Notes: a model not told the origin generated them from the sequence alone. Positions 43,124 to 53,146 are shown, counted from the stretch's first letter. The stretch: DNA of 64,000 nt from Bradyrhizobium genosp. L (GCF_015624485.1 NZ_CP061378.1:6076001-6140000); one strand, 5' to 3'. Made by a program: numbers and translations.

Positions 43124-43978
43124 TCAACCCTTGCGGATCAGCGGCATTGCCGGCGGCGGGGGCGGCACGTCGCAGCAAGGCAGGTTGAAGCGGACGCCGA
43201 GCTTCACGTCCTGCGAGGTGATGTCGCGGAACTGGAAGGTCGAGACGCCTGTCGGGGTGCCGTCGAAGAAGTGGCCCTGGCCCTGACCGGCGGTGCCCAT
43301 GTCGAGATAGCGATACGCCAGTTCGACCGTGAAGTTCTGGTTCACCCGGTAGGCGACACCGGCGTGCACGGCCCAGGCGAGGTTGGTCTTGGTCGCACCG
43401 TCGGCGATGTAGGAGCTGGAACCGACGCCGCCCGGGAAGGTGGCGTTGTCGGAGAAAGCCGACGTATGGATGCTCGCGGCACCGACACCGGCACCGATGA
43501 ACGGGGTCAGGCACCACCAGGTTCCGAGATCGGCGTAGACGTTGACGAGGCCGACCCAGCTCGAATAGCCGCCGTGATAGGTGTCGCCGAGCGACGACGG
43601 CGGCGTTCCGGGGAAGGTGAAGAAGTCGGTGCCGTTGAAGCTGACCTTGGAGCGATACTCACCGGTGATGTCAGCACGGAACCAGCTGTTGAACTGGTAG
43701 CCGACGCCGACGCCGTAGATCATGCCGCCGTCGAAGCCGGTGCCATACTGATTGAAGGCGGTGCCTGCCGGCAGCGTGTCATAGAGATTGGTGTGCAGCT
43801 TGCCGGTGCTGTTGGCCATGCCGACGTCGCCGCGCAGATACCAGCCGCCGAAGTCCTGGACCGGCGGAGGGGCATACGCCATCGGAGGCGGCGCCGCGAT
43901 GGGCATGTCGGCGGCAAACGCCACCGTGGACAACAGGGATGCCGCGCCCGCGGCAATCAGAGACTTAACGCTACGCAT
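43124..43978 (-). CDS. Outer-membrane beta-barrel protein (Omp31/RopB-like)
   Basis: This 284-aa protein has a signal peptide (SLIAAGAASLLSTVAFAA). A Pro-rich linker (PIAAPPPMAYAPPP) leads to a barrel (WYLRGDVGMANS, FNSWFRADITGEYRSKVSF, DVKLGVRFNL). A Pro-rich tail CCDVPPPPPAMPLIRKG follows the barrel, which is common in this group. AAGGAC lies upstream of ATG 43978. It is abundant in related bacteria. Function is structural or porin-like. Confidence 0.9.
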   Translation of the reverse strand: MRSVKSLIAAGAASLLSTVAFAADMPIAAPPPMAYAPPPVQDFGGWYLRGDVGMANSTGKLHTNLYDTLPAGTAFNQYGTGFDGGMIYGVGVGYQFNSWFRADITGEYRSKVSFNGTDFFTFPGTPPSSLGDTYHGGYSSWVGLVNVYADLGTWWCLTPFIGAGVGAASIHTSAFSDNATFPGGVGSSSYIADGATKTNLAWAVHAGVAYRVNQNFTVELAYRYLDMGTAGQGQGHFFDGTPTGVSTFQFRDITSQDVKLGVRFNLPCCDVPPPPPAMPLIRKG

Positions 43979-44282
43979 TGGCTTCGTCCTTTTGCCAAGT
44001 GAGGCGTCAAGAAAAGCCCCACGTCTGAAACTCACGTGCTGGACGATGGCAGCAAATACTTAAGCGGCACTTAACCCTAATTTTTAAGGTTGATTTTTTC
44101 TCACTGATTTTCGTGGCTGTTGCTTATGGGTTGATAAAAAGCGTGCGCGTGCGCCGCAAAACATGGCGAACGCGCCACAAGTGCTAACGATGTCTTGATG
44201 TGCAGGCGCCGTTCGCCGCGCACGCGCCGCTCGTGTTAGCGAATGCTTAATGCAACCGCCCCGCCCTCGCCGCGACAGAGGC
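43979..44282. other. AT-rich upstream region of the outer-membrane protein gene
   Basis: These 304 bases carry the promoter and leader of the barrel gene and the 3' side of fsr. The segment at 44080-44130 is clearly AT-rich. I see no gene or clear terminator. Confidence 0.5.
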
Positions 44283-45539
44283 TCAGCGAACGGCCTTCGG
44301 CATCTTGGGCAGGAACACCGCAAGCAGCCCGATCGCCGGCAGGAAGGCGCAGAGCTGGTAGACGAAGGCGATCGAGGTGTGGTCGGCAAGCTTGCCGAGC
44401 ACGGCGGCGCCGAGGCCCCCGATGCCGAAGGCGACGCCGAAGAACACGCCGGAGATCATGCCGAAGCGATGCGGCATCAGCTCCTGCGCGAACACGATGA
44501 TCGCCGATGTCGCCGACGAGATGATCAGGCCGATCACCACCGTCAGCACGGCGCTCGCGAACAGGCCGGCATAGGGCAGCGCCAGCGTGAACGGCAGCGC
44601 GCCGAGGATCGAGAACCAGATCACGTATTTGCGGCCGAAGCGATCGCCGAGCGGACCGCCGATGAACGCGCCGGCGGCGTTGGCGGCGAGGAAGATGAAG
44701 AGATAGAACTGCGCGCCCTGCGTCGACACGCCGAACCGGTCGATCAGATAGAAGATGTAGTAGCTCGACAGGCTCGAGACGTAGAGCTGCTTGGAGAACA
44801 TCAGCGCGACGAGCACGACGAGCGCGATCATCACCCGCCGCTGGTCGGGATGATCGGGATGCCGCTCGATCACGGCAGCCTTCTTCGCCGCGACCTGCGG
44901 CTTGTACCAGACGCCGATGCGCCACAGGATCACGATGGCGAGGAACGCGATCGAGGAGAACCACGCGATCGAAGGCTGGCCGAACGGCACCACGATCAAG
45001 GCCGCGAGCACCGGCCCCATCGAAGTGCCGAAGCTGCCGCCGAGCTGGAACACCGATTGCGCGAAGCCGTAGCGTCCGCCCGAGGCCAGCCGCGCGATGC
45101 GCGACGATTCCGGGTGGAACACTGCGGAGCCGAGGCCGATCAGCGCGGCCGCGACGAGGATCATGCCGTAGCTGTGCGCCACGCTGAGCAGCAGCAGGCC
45201 GACGAAGGTCGAGCCCATGCCGATCGAGAGCGAGAACGGCTGCGCCTTCTTGTCGGTGAAATGCCCGACCAGCGGCTGCAGCAGCGATGCGGTGAACTGG
45301 AATGCCAGCGTGATCATGCCGATCTGCGCGAAGTCGAGCGCGTAGTTCTCCTTCAGGATCGGATAGACCGAGGCGATCAGCGACTGCATCGTGTCGTTGA
45401 GGAAGTGCGAGAAGCTGATGCCGGCGAGCACGACATAGGCCGGCCCGGCGGCGGCCGCCTTCGCGGCCAGCGCAGGCGTCAGCTCAGGCACCAGCACCGG
45501 CTCGCCCAGTGCCTCTTCGCTCACGACAGGCTTGTTCAA
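44283..45539 (-). CDS. fsr: Fosmidomycin-resistance-type MFS transporter
   Basis: This 418-aa carrier resembles Fsr of E. coli. The opening SFSHFLNDTMQSLIASVYPI, FAQIGMITLAFQFTASLLQP and GSAVFHPESSRIARLASGGR are hallmarks of that family. It has 12 spans with a long cytoplasmic loop (residues 215-245, AAVIERHPDHPDQRR). The natural substrate may not be the drug. It stands alone between the barrel gene and glmM. Confidence 0.9.
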   Translation of the reverse strand: MNKPVVSEEALGEPVLVPELTPALAAKAAAAGPAYVVLAGISFSHFLNDTMQSLIASVYPILKENYALDFAQIGMITLAFQFTASLLQPLVGHFTDKKAQPFSLSIGMGSTFVGLLLLSVAHSYGMILVAAALIGLGSAVFHPESSRIARLASGGRYGFAQSVFQLGGSFGTSMGPVLAALIVVPFGQPSIAWFSSIAFLAIVILWRIGVWYKPQVAAKKAAVIERHPDHPDQRRVMIALVVLVALMFSKQLYVSSLSSYYIFYLIDRFGVSTQGAQFYLFIFLAANAAGAFIGGPLGDRFGRKYVIWFSILGALPFTLALPYAGLFASAVLTVVIGLIISSATSAIIVFAQELMPHRFGMISGVFFGVAFGIGGLGAAVLGKLADHTSIAFVYQLCAFLPAIGLLAVFLPKMPKAVR

Positions 45540-45670
45540 TGCAGCATTCCCGGCAGCGGATTCGCAAAAATACCTCCGTGTCGTACGACGCGGAGGTGGT
45601 TGCGACCAGTTGCGTTAGCCGATGGCTGCGATGCGCGTGTTGGCCAGCGATGCTGAGACAGGTCTATCAC

Positions 45671-45779
45671 CGTCATCCTGAGGTGGCCGCTTCTTCAGCG
45701 GCCCTGAAGGATGCGCGGCCACCAGCCAGGCCGATTCATCCTTCGAGGCTCGCGAAGTGCTCGCACCTCAGGATGACGG
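45671..45779. repeat. CATCCTGAGGTGG-type intergenic palindrome
   Basis: The outer arms CGTCATCCTGAGGTG and CACCTCAGGATGACG bracket two smaller hairpins (GGCCGCTTCTTCAGCGGCC and CTTCGAGGCTCGCGAAG). It lies between the start of fsr and the end of glmM. Confidence 0.8.
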
Positions 45780-45812
45780 GATTGGCGCACAAGCTTTGGG
45801 AATCAACGCCCC

Positions 45813-47156
45813 TTACGCCGCCGCTTGCCCCAGTGCATGGACGATGGTGTCGACGACGTCCTCGACCAGGATGCGGTCGTCGCCCTCGCCCATGACGCGG
45901 ATCACCGGCTCGGTGCCGGAGGGACGGATCAGCAAGCGGCCATGGCCGTTGAGGCGCTTCTCGCCGTCGGTGATCGCCGACTTCACCTCGGCATCGTCGA
46001 GCGGCTTGCCGCTGCGATAGCGGACATTCTTGAGGATCTGCGGCAGCGGTTCAAAGCGCCGGCAGACCTCCGAGACCGGGCGACGCAACTTCTGCACCAC
46101 CGCCAGCACCTGCAGCGCGGCGACGAAACCGTCGCCGGTGGTGGCATAGTCGGACAGGATGATGTGGCCGGACTGCTCGCCGCCGAGATTGTAGCCGCCG
46201 CTCAGCATCTGCTCGAGCACGTAGCGGTCGCCGACCGGGGTGCGGATCAGCTGCACGCCATGGCCCTGCAGGAAGCGCTCCAGCCCGAGATTGGACATCA
46301 CGGTGGCGACGATGCCGGGCTTCGAAAGCCGGCCGTCTTCCTTCCAGCTCTGCGCGATCACCGCGAGCAGCTGGTCGCCGTCGACGATGTGGCCGCGCTC
46401 GTCGACCAGGATGACGCGATCGGCGTCGCCATCGAGCGCGATGCCGATGTCGGCGCGCATCTCGCGCACCTTCTTCGACAGCGCCTCCGGCGAGGTCGAG
46501 CCGCATTCCTTGTTGATGTTGAAGCCGTCGGGTTCGACGCCCATCGCCACCACGTCGGCGCCGAGCTCCCAGAGCGCTTCCGGCACCACCTTGTAGGCGG
46601 CGCCGTTGGCGCAATCGATCACGACGCGCAGGCCGTCGAGCGAGAGCTCGCGCGGCAGCGTGCGCTTGGCGAATTCGATGTAGCGGTCGTGGACGCCGTC
46701 GATGCGGCGGGCGCGGCCGAGGCTCGCGCTCTGCGCCAGGCGGCGGTCGAGCGATTCGTCGAGCAGCTGCTCGATCTGCTTCTCGACGTCGTCGGACAGC
46801 TTGAAGCCCTGCGGGCCGAACAGCTTGATGCCGTTGTCCTCGAACAGATTGTGCGAGGCCGAGATCATGACGCCGAGATCGGCGCGCATCGACTTGGTCA
46901 GCATCGCGACCGCCGGCGTCGGCATCGGGCCGAGCAGCAGCACGTCCATGCCAACGGAGGTGAAGCCCGCGACCATGGCGTATTCGATCATGTAGCCGGA
47001 GAGCCGCGTGTCCTTGCCGATCACGACGCGATGGCGATGGTCGCCGCGCTGAAACACCAGGCCGGCAGCCTGACCCACCTTGAGCGCGAGCTCCGGCGTG
47101 ATCAGCCCGTTGGCGCGGCCCCGAATCCCGTCGGTCCCGAAATATTTGCGGCTCAT
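45813..47156 (-). CDS. glmM: Phosphoglucosamine mutase
   Basis: This 447-aa enzyme converts glucosamine-6-P to glucosamine-1-P for cell-wall synthesis. The phosphorylated Ser101 lies in [15 protein letters not shown]. The metal loop is [12 protein letters not shown], the sugar-binding motif is GGEQSGHII, and the phosphate-binding tail is [15 protein letters not shown]. The start [17 protein letters not shown] is standard, and a longer frame to 47225 is rejected. It is not linked to folP or ftsH here. Confidence 0.97.
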   Translation of the reverse strand: MSRKYFGTDGIRGRANGLITPELALKVGQAAGLVFQRGDHRHRVVIGKDTRLSGYMIEYAMVAGFTSVGMDVLLLGPMPTPAVAMLTKSMRADLGVMISASHNLFEDNGIKLFGPQGFKLSDDVEKQIEQLLDESLDRRLAQSASLGRARRIDGVHDRYIEFAKRTLPRELSLDGLRVVIDCANGAAYKVVPEALWELGADVVAMGVEPDGFNINKECGSTSPEALSKKVREMRADIGIALDGDADRVILVDERGHIVDGDQLLAVIAQSWKEDGRLSKPGIVATVMSNLGLERFLQGHGVQLIRTPVGDRYVLEQMLSGGYNLGGEQSGHIILSDYATTGDGFVAALQVLAVVQKLRRPVSEVCRRFEPLPQILKNVRYRSGKPLDDAEVKSAITDGEKRLNGHGRLLIRPSGTEPVIRVMGEGDDRILVEDVVDTIVHALGQAAA

Positions 47157-47321
47157 GTCACCCCCACACGGACCTCTCGACCACCCGACGAGAGAGTCCC
47201 GAACGCCCACCAGTCTAGCGTGCATCGGCCTTATAGACTGTCAGGCGCTAAAAGGACTTCAAAAAATATGATGAATCATTACCGCCATCGAACCCTTGGG
47301 TTCGAGCTTAAGGCACTGAAA

Positions 47322-47348
47322 AGTATATAATTATTGTCTCAAGCGCAA
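47322..47348 (-). promoter_or_regulatory. Possible sigma-70-type promoter upstream of glmM
   Basis: On the minus strand, TTGCGC (47348-47343) and TATACT (47327-47322) are 15 bases apart in a very AT-rich stretch. A dyad TCGAACCC-TT-GGGTTCGA lies 16 bases further down. The short spacer makes the call weak. Confidence 0.3.
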
Positions 47349-47370
47349 GCCGGACGAGGCCCGATGCCAG

Positions 47371-47580
<210 letters not shown>

Positions 47581-47652
47581 CTAACCATGCTAGATGACGG
47601 CAAGATCGAACTCCTACAAGGCTTGCGACAACAAGAAGGGCCGGGAACCTCC

Positions 47653-48789
47653 ATGAAGCACATTACCTGCATCGAAGATTTGCGCCAGCTGCACAAGCGC
47701 CGCGTGCCCCGGGCGTTTTTCGATTATGCGGATCGCGGCTCCTATACCGAGGACACGCTGCGCGCCAATTCCGCGGACCTGCAGCAGATCAAGTTCCGCC
47801 AGCGCATCCTGGTCGACGTTTCCAAGCGCAGCCTGGCGACCACGATCCTCGGCGAGCCGGCGGCGATGCCGCTGATTCTGGCGCCGGTCGGCCTGCTCGG
47901 CATGCAGCATGGCGACGGCGAGATCTACGCCTGCCGGGCGGCACAGGCGGCCGGCATCCCGTTCACCCAGAGCACGATGTCGATCTGCTCGATCGAGGAC
48001 ATTGCGGCATCGGTCGACAAGCCGTTCTGGTTCCAGCTCTACGTCATGAGGGATCGCGGCTTCATCAAGGCGCTGATCGAGCGCGCGATCGCGGCGAAGT
48101 GCTCGGCGCTGGTGCTGACCGTCGACCTCCAGGTGATCGGCCAGCGCCATCAGGACATCAAGAACGGCATGACGGTGCCGCCGGAATGGTCGCTGTCGAA
48201 GCTGATCGACTTCGCCACCAAGCCGGCCTGGGTCTCCGGCGTGCTGCAAGGCAAGCGCCGCACCTTCGGCAACATCGCTGGCCACGTGAAGGGCACCGAG
48301 GACCTGACCAAGCTGTCGGAATGGACGGCGTCGCAGTTCGACACCTCGCTGAACTGGAAGGACATCGACTGGATCCGCTCGATCTGGCCGGGCAAGCTGA
48401 TCCTCAAGGGCATCCTCGACGTCGAGGACGCCGAGCTCGCCGCCAAGACCGGCGCGCAGGCGATCGTGGTCTCCAACCATGGCGGCCGGCAACTCGACGG
48501 CGCGCCGTCGTCGATCGAGGTGCTGCCGGAGATCGTCGACGAGGTCGGCGACAAGCTCGAGGTCATGTTCGACGGCGGCATCCGCACCGGCATGGACATC
48601 ATGCGCGCGCTGGCGCTGGGCGCCAAGTCCTGCATGATCGGCCGCGCCTATGCCTACGGGCTGGGGGCGGGCGGTCAGGAGGGAGTCGCGAAAGCGCTCG
48701 ATATTCTGGCGAAGGAGCTCACCACCACGATGGGCCTGTGCGGCGTCAACACGATCGCCGAGATCGACGACAAGGTGCTGGCCGTCTAG
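47653..48789 (+). CDS. FMN-dependent alpha-hydroxy-acid oxidase/dehydrogenase, second copy
   Basis: This 378-aa member of the LldD family has the usual motifs: RRVPRAFFDYADRGSYTEDT, LAPVGLLGMQHGDGE, SNHGGRQLDGAPSS (catalytic His) and DGGIRTGMDIMRALALGA. It is clearly paralogous to, but not very close to, the protein at 19632. The ATG at 47653 gives the family start, and an upstream extension to 47536 is rejected. Its substrate is likely L-lactate or a related 2-hydroxy acid (family-level inference). Confidence 0.9.
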   Translation: MKHITCIEDLRQLHKRRVPRAFFDYADRGSYTEDTLRANSADLQQIKFRQRILVDVSKRSLATTILGEPAAMPLILAPVGLLGMQHGDGEIYACRAAQAAGIPFTQSTMSICSIEDIAASVDKPFWFQLYVMRDRGFIKALIERAIAAKCSALVLTVDLQVIGQRHQDIKNGMTVPPEWSLSKLIDFATKPAWVSGVLQGKRRTFGNIAGHVKGTEDLTKLSEWTASQFDTSLNWKDIDWIRSIWPGKLILKGILDVEDAELAAKTGAQAIVVSNHGGRQLDGAPSSIEVLPEIVDEVGDKLEVMFDGGIRTGMDIMRALALGAKSCMIGRAYAYGLGAGGQEGVAKALDILAKELTTTMGLCGVNTIAEIDDKVLAV

Positions 48790-48810
48790 CTCTCCGCCGC
48801 TCGTTAAGCC

Positions 48811-48836
48811 GTCGTCCCGGCCTTCGCCGGGACGAC
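48811..48836. repeat. Single arm of the GTCCCGGC repeat acting as hairpin
   Basis: GTCGTCCCGGC-CTTC-GCCGGGACGAC is a perfect hairpin between the converging oxidase and secreted-protein genes. It may act as a bidirectional terminator. Confidence 0.75.
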
Positions 48837-48860
48837 GTGTTGAGAGAGTTTTGCTTCGCC

Positions 48861-49469
48861 TCACATCGGCGGCGTGATCCCGTCGCGGCCGACATTGACG
48901 CGGTTGGCTTCGAGCGTGCCGTCGTCCTTCTTCACCGCGCCGAAGATGATGATCTTGGCGCCCGCCTTCAGCTCGGACTTGTCGCCGGTGACGAAGGTGA
49001 CGACCGGAGTGCCCGGCGGCACCACGACCTTCTTCTCGCCGTCCTTGTACTTCACCAGAATGTTCTGGCCGTCGGTGCCCTTCACCGTCTCGGCGACGGT
49101 GGCGTTGGTCATGGTCGAGTTGGCGCGCAGGTCCCAGGGACGAAAACCTTCGGCGGCGCCGCGCTGGTTCTCCGGGAAGATGTGAACCGCGATCGCCTTC
49201 TGCGTGCCGTCGGGTTCCGGCATCGCGGTGACGCCGATATAGGAGCCGGGCTTGATCTCCGCGAGATCGGTCTTGGCGACGCCGAACACCGCGACATTGT
49301 CCGTCGTGCGCACCTTCATGTCGGTGCCGTCGCGCGATTTGATCGACAGCATCGCTCCGTCGACCGCCTCGATGGTGCCGCGGATCCGCGTCATCGGCGG
49401 CTGCTGCGCGGAGGCGATCGAGGTCAAGGCAACGGCGAATAGCGCCGCGAACAGCAGTGATTTCGGCAT
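48861..49469 (-). CDS. Secreted protein of unknown function, paralog 1
   Basis: This 202-aa protein has a signal peptide (SLLFAALFAVALTSIASAQQ). The mature part is beta-rich (TRIRGTIEAVDGAMLSIKSR, DLAEIKPGSYIGVTAMPEPD, NILVKYKDGEKKVVVPPGTP) and resembles OB-like, DUF5666-type domains. A close paralog lies directly upstream (49740-50366). Both end GITPPM. Probable role: periplasmic binding or scaffold. The 270-base gap between the two holds a repeat. Confidence 0.8.
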   Translation of the reverse strand: MPKSLLFAALFAVALTSIASAQQPPMTRIRGTIEAVDGAMLSIKSRDGTDMKVRTTDNVAVFGVAKTDLAEIKPGSYIGVTAMPEPDGTQKAIAVHIFPENQRGAAEGFRPWDLRANSTMTNATVAETVKGTDGQNILVKYKDGEKKVVVPPGTPVVTFVTGDKSELKAGAKIIIFGAVKKDDGTLEANRVNVGRDGITPPM

Positions 49470-49580
49470 GGAATGTCCCTCTCGGAGGTGTTGGCTGGCG
49501 GAGTCAGGAACACCGAAACGTCGAGGGTATTCCGTGCCTCTCGTCGGGAGATACGCGTTGGACGCGGCGTTTGTTACTCT

Positions 49581-49713
49581 TCGTCGTCCCGGGCAAGCGA
49601 AGCGCGGCCCGGGACGCATAACTACAGGGTCGCGTTGTTGATGCAGGCTGTGGCCTCAGCGAGTTCGATCACGCAAAGCGCTCGCTATGGGTCTCGGCCT
49701 TGGTCGGGACGAC
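49581..49713. repeat. Degenerate composite inverted repeat
   Basis: The arms CGTCCCGGGCAAGCGAAG...CCCGGGACG (49584-49614) and GGTCTCGGCCTTGGTCGGGAC (49690-49711) are diverged versions of the GTCCCGGC element. Confidence 0.65.
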
Positions 49714-49739
49714 GTGTTGGGTGAGTTTCGCGGCAGCCG

Positions 49740-50366
49740 TCACATCGGCGGCGTGATGCCGTCGTGGCCGACGCTGACGCGGTTGGTCTCGAGCGAGCCG
49801 TCCGGCAGCTTCTTCATGAAGGCGATGATCTTGGCGCCGGCCTTGAGATCCGACTTGTCGCCGGGGACATAGGTCACGACAGGCGTGTCCGACGGCACCT
49901 CGACCTTCTTCTCGCCGTCCTTGTATTTGACCAGCAACGTATGGCCGTCATTGCCGACGACCGACTCCGCGACCGTCGCATTGGTCATGCTGCTGTTCGG
50001 CTTGAGATCGTAGGGCCGCGAGCCTTCGCCGGTGCCGCGCATGTTTTCCGGGAAGACATGCACCTCGACCGCCTTCGGCACGCCGTCGGAACCGGGCACG
50101 GTGGTGGTGCCGATGAAGGAACCGACCTTGATCTCCGACAACCCGATCTTGGTGAGGCCGAGCACGACCATGTTGCCGGCCATGTGCAGCTTGACCTCCT
50201 CGCCGCTGCGCGACTTCACCGCGAGCGTCTCGCCGTCGACGCCCTCGACGGTTCCGCGCACCCGCGTCGGTGTCGGCGGCTGCTGCGCCAGCGCGGCGAG
50301 CGTGGATGCCGTCACCATTGCGACGGCGATGAACGGACGGATGACGGCGGAACGGCGGGACGGCAT
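49740..50366 (-). CDS. Secreted protein of unknown function, paralog 2
   Basis: This 208-aa protein is a tandem paralog of the one at 48861. It shares RGTVEGVDGETLAVKSRSGE, LSEIKVGSFIGTTTVPGSDG, VHVFPENMRGTGEGSRPYDL and HDGITPPM. The signal peptide is PFIAVAMVTASTLAALAQ. GGAG lies 8 bases before ATG 50366. The unit probably arose by duplication, and its function is unassigned. Both have the reading order signal, beta domain, then a charged C terminus. Confidence 0.8.
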   Translation of the reverse strand: MPSRRSAVIRPFIAVAMVTASTLAALAQQPPTPTRVRGTVEGVDGETLAVKSRSGEEVKLHMAGNMVVLGLTKIGLSEIKVGSFIGTTTVPGSDGVPKAVEVHVFPENMRGTGEGSRPYDLKPNSSMTNATVAESVVGNDGHTLLVKYKDGEKKVEVPSDTPVVTYVPGDKSDLKAGAKIIAFMKKLPDGSLETNRVSVGHDGITPPM

Positions 50367-50437
50367 GGCGGGAACTCCAGGCGAGGACAGAGGCTGACCT
50401 AGCACTGGACACCCGCGCTGTGATGCTATTCCGCGCC

Positions 50438-51280
50438 TCAAGTCTTTGTGAGATCGGCCTCGACCAGCGCGCGCAACTCCGCCGTCACCTGCGGGCGCTG
50501 CCCAAACCACAATTCGAAGCCGCGCACCGCCTGGTGCAGCAGCATGCCGAGCCCATCGGCGGTCTTCAGGGAGCGCGCCTCGGCCGCCGCGAGCAGCGGC
50601 GTCAATAGCGGCACATAGACAAGATCGGAAACGACTGCGTGCTGCGGCAGCAGCCCGACATCGACCGCGAGCGCCGGCTGGCCGTGCATGCCGAGCGACG
50701 TCGTGTTCACCAGCAGCCCCGCGCGCGGCAACAAATCATCGACCGCATTCCATGTCGCCGGCTGCACCTGGGAGCCGAACCGATCGGCGAGCGCGCGGGC
50801 GCGATCGATCGTGCGGTTGACCAGATGCACCCGCGCTATGCCGCGCTCGATCAGCCCGAACACGACCGCGCGCGCCGCGCCGCCGGCGCCGAGCACCAGC
50901 GCGTCCGTCGTCTTGTCCCAGCCCGGCGCGCAGGCATCGAGATTGTTGATGAAGCCCTCGACATCGGTGTTGGTCGAGCGCAATTCCCCGTCGGCAAACC
51001 ACAGCGTGTTGGCGGCGCCGACGGTGCGGGCGCGCTCATCCGGCGTCGACAACGCCAGCGCCTGCTCCTTGTGCGGAATGGTGACATTGGCGCCGACGAA
51101 GCCGCGCAACGACAGGCGGAAGATGAAGTCCTTGAACTCGCCGGGCGGCACCGCCTCGATCACATAGCCGCCCTCGATGCCGAGCGTGCGCAGCCAGTAA
51201 TGATGGATCAGCGGCGAGCGCGAATGCGCTGCCGGCCATCCGATCAGGCACGCGGCGCGGGTTTTGGTCGTCGATGTCAT
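50438..51280 (-). CDS. aroE: Shikimate dehydrogenase
   Basis: This 280-aa NADPH enzyme reduces 3-dehydroshikimate in aromatic amino-acid synthesis. The substrate-binding CLIGWPAAHSRSPLIHHYWL, catalytic Lys in NVTIPHKEQ, catalytic Asp in STNTDVEGF and nucleotide loop LVLGAGGAARAVVFGL are present. The start MTSTTKTRAAC at 51280 has AGGA upstream. The length matches the family. No aro neighbours are seen. Confidence 0.95.
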   Translation of the reverse strand: MTSTTKTRAACLIGWPAAHSRSPLIHHYWLRTLGIEGGYVIEAVPPGEFKDFIFRLSLRGFVGANVTIPHKEQALALSTPDERARTVGAANTLWFADGELRSTNTDVEGFINNLDACAPGWDKTTDALVLGAGGAARAVVFGLIERGIARVHLVNRTIDRARALADRFGSQVQPATWNAVDDLLPRAGLLVNTTSLGMHGQPALAVDVGLLPQHAVVSDLVYVPLLTPLLAAAEARSLKTADGLGMLLHQAVRGFELWFGQRPQVTAELRALVEADLTKT

Positions 51281-51457
51281 GCGCGGATCCTGCTTCGTCC
51301 CCCCCTGAAATCGAGCAAGCCGCGTCAAGTGTCAATGCATGGTCATCACGACGACATGATCACGATTAAATCTAGGATTGTGCGCTTGAAACAGGACCCC
51401 TCTTGGTAGATGATGCGGTCTTTCCAGCGCGTCCATTTTCAAACAGGAGTTTCCACG

Positions 51458-52270
51458 ATGCCCAAAGAGTTCGGCCAAGGCATTTTCAGCGCATATCGGC
51501 AAGACGGCGTCCTGCATGTGGTCGCGACCGGCCAGAAGCCGACCCTGCAGACCAAGGTCACGATCGACCAATTGCCGTTCATGATCTTCCCGCCCGAATT
51601 CGCGCTCAACTTCGAAACCGACGGCATCACCAGCCCGATCGTCGTTCCCTTCGACATCGATCAGGCCATTCCGAGCTACCCGAAGACTGTCAAGTTCGTG
51701 ATCATCGTCGACAAGAACGGAACCCACAAAATCGACATCGTTGACAAGCCGGACAGCGTCGGCAACGCGACGACAGATCCGACCGCGGCGAATTTCGTCG
51801 TGTATCAGCAGATCGGCACCGATCGCTACATGATCGCCAAGTCCGACGCGATCGTTCCGGCCATCTACTTCAAGGTGTTCGGCCCGGACACCTATGCCAA
51901 GTGCCAAGCCTATGTCGCCGCGCACACGAAACCGGTCGTTCCTGAGCTGGACATCGTTCCGGGATCGCTCGATGCATGGATCGATCGTATGCCCGGACCG
52001 GGGCCCGGCCCCAAGCTGATCGTGACGGTCGATGCGGTCGTCGAGGTCGATTGGACCGTCACCCTGGTGTCGGCCGTTCCGCAAGGCATCAATCCGCTCG
52101 ACAAGCTGCTGAGGTTCGACATCGTGCTCCCCACCGGCCCCGTGCACAGCAATGCGATGATGAAGAAGTCATTCCGTTACGAGGAAACGCCGGCGCAGCA
52201 GAACTACACCGACGTGACGATCGAGAACGGCGGCAGTGGCGCGTCGACGAAGGTCAAGACCGTCAATTAG
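51458..52270 (+). CDS. Hypothetical 270-aa protein
   Basis: This protein (MPKEFGQGIFSAYRQDGVLH) has no signal peptide. It appears to have a beta-rich N-terminal domain, and a second region after the linker RMPGPGPGPKLIV. The C terminus (SFRYEETPAQQNYTDVTIEN) is polar. AGGAG lies 9 bases before the ATG. It stands alone, divergent from aroE. I do not recognise a family. Confidence 0.7.
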   Translation: MPKEFGQGIFSAYRQDGVLHVVATGQKPTLQTKVTIDQLPFMIFPPEFALNFETDGITSPIVVPFDIDQAIPSYPKTVKFVIIVDKNGTHKIDIVDKPDSVGNATTDPTAANFVVYQQIGTDRYMIAKSDAIVPAIYFKVFGPDTYAKCQAYVAAHTKPVVPELDIVPGSLDAWIDRMPGPGPGPKLIVTVDAVVEVDWTVTLVSAVPQGINPLDKLLRFDIVLPTGPVHSNAMMKKSFRYEETPAQQNYTDVTIENGGSGASTKVKTVN

Positions 52271-52356
52271 ATTTCGACCGGTCGCAACGACCGCAGAGAT
52301 CAACGTCAGCAATATTATGCAGGCTGGCTCCTTTGTGGAGTCAGCTTGTGCTGGAT

Positions 52357-53040
52357 TCAGTCGATTTGTCTGGCCGTTGCGACGACGAGCAGACTGAGCG
52401 CGAATGCGATGGCCGCTGCGAACCAGATCGCAGCCAGGTTGATCCAGCGATAGGCGAGCGCCCCGAGCAGCGCACCGATCACCAGCGCCGCCCATAGCGA
52501 CAGATTTGGCAGCCAGGCCCAGCGTGCGCCGCCGGTCAGTGCGGCCGCGGCGAACTGACCGACCTTGACCAGCGCCCCGGTCATATAGGTGAGGCCGAGG
52601 CCGGCGCCGCCATCGATCTGGAACACGGCATTCTCCAGACCCATCGCCAGCACGATCGCGGCAACCGCGAGGTTCGGCAGGCCGAATGCGTAGGCCAGCG
52701 CAGCTCCAGCGAGCAGCAACGCTTCGGCCAGCAGGATCAGCGGCTGGCGATGCGGGAGCCGGCTGAGCACGATCAGGCTGCCGGCCGCGGCGCCCCCGAC
52801 AAACAGGACGATCAGCCCCAGCGCCTCCAGCGCATGCTCCCAATGCCCCTCGGCCAGGGTCACGCCAAGCCGCGTCGAGTTGCCGCTCATGAAGGAGACG
52901 AACAGGCCGCCGAGATGCAGATAGCCGATGCCGTCGACATAACCGGCCAACGCGCTCAGCGAGCAGGCCAGCGCCAGGTTACGGCGGGATTGAAGCATGA
53001 TGTTCGAGAACCACTGCGCATCGAAAGCCGCAGTGTTCAT
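52357..53040 (-). CDS. DUF1275/YoaK-family membrane protein
   Basis: This 227-aa protein has about six spans. The signature SALAGYVDGIGYLHLGGLF, VSFMSGNSTRLGVTLAEG and GLGLTYMTGALVKVG identifies DUF1275. The function is unknown. A second start at MLQSRRNLALACSL (52998) would begin just before the first span and may be the real one. A repeat separates it from the EF-G-like gene. Confidence 0.9.
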   Translation of the reverse strand: MNTAAFDAQWFSNIMLQSRRNLALACSLSALAGYVDGIGYLHLGGLFVSFMSGNSTRLGVTLAEGHWEHALEALGLIVLFVGGAAAGSLIVLSRLPHRQPLILLAEALLLAGAALAYAFGLPNLAVAAIVLAMGLENAVFQIDGGAGLGLTYMTGALVKVGQFAAAALTGGARWAWLPNLSLWAALVIGALLGALAYRWINLAAIWFAAAIAFALSLLVVATARQID

Positions 53041-53094
53041 GAAAGCGGTCGACTTGGAAAGGGATTGAAAGCGTAAAGCGTGATGGCAACCATC

Positions 53095-53138
53095 CCGTCA
53101 TTCCGGGACGATGCCAAGCATCGAACCCGGAATGACGG
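53095..53138. repeat. Intergenic palindrome, CGTCATTCCGGG type
   Basis: CCGTCATTCCGGG...CCCGGAATGACGG forms a long stem with an inner GATGC/GCATC. It is related to 29489-29573 and lies just downstream of the EF-G-like gene (minus strand). Confidence 0.8.
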
Positions 53139-53146
53139 TCGCATCA

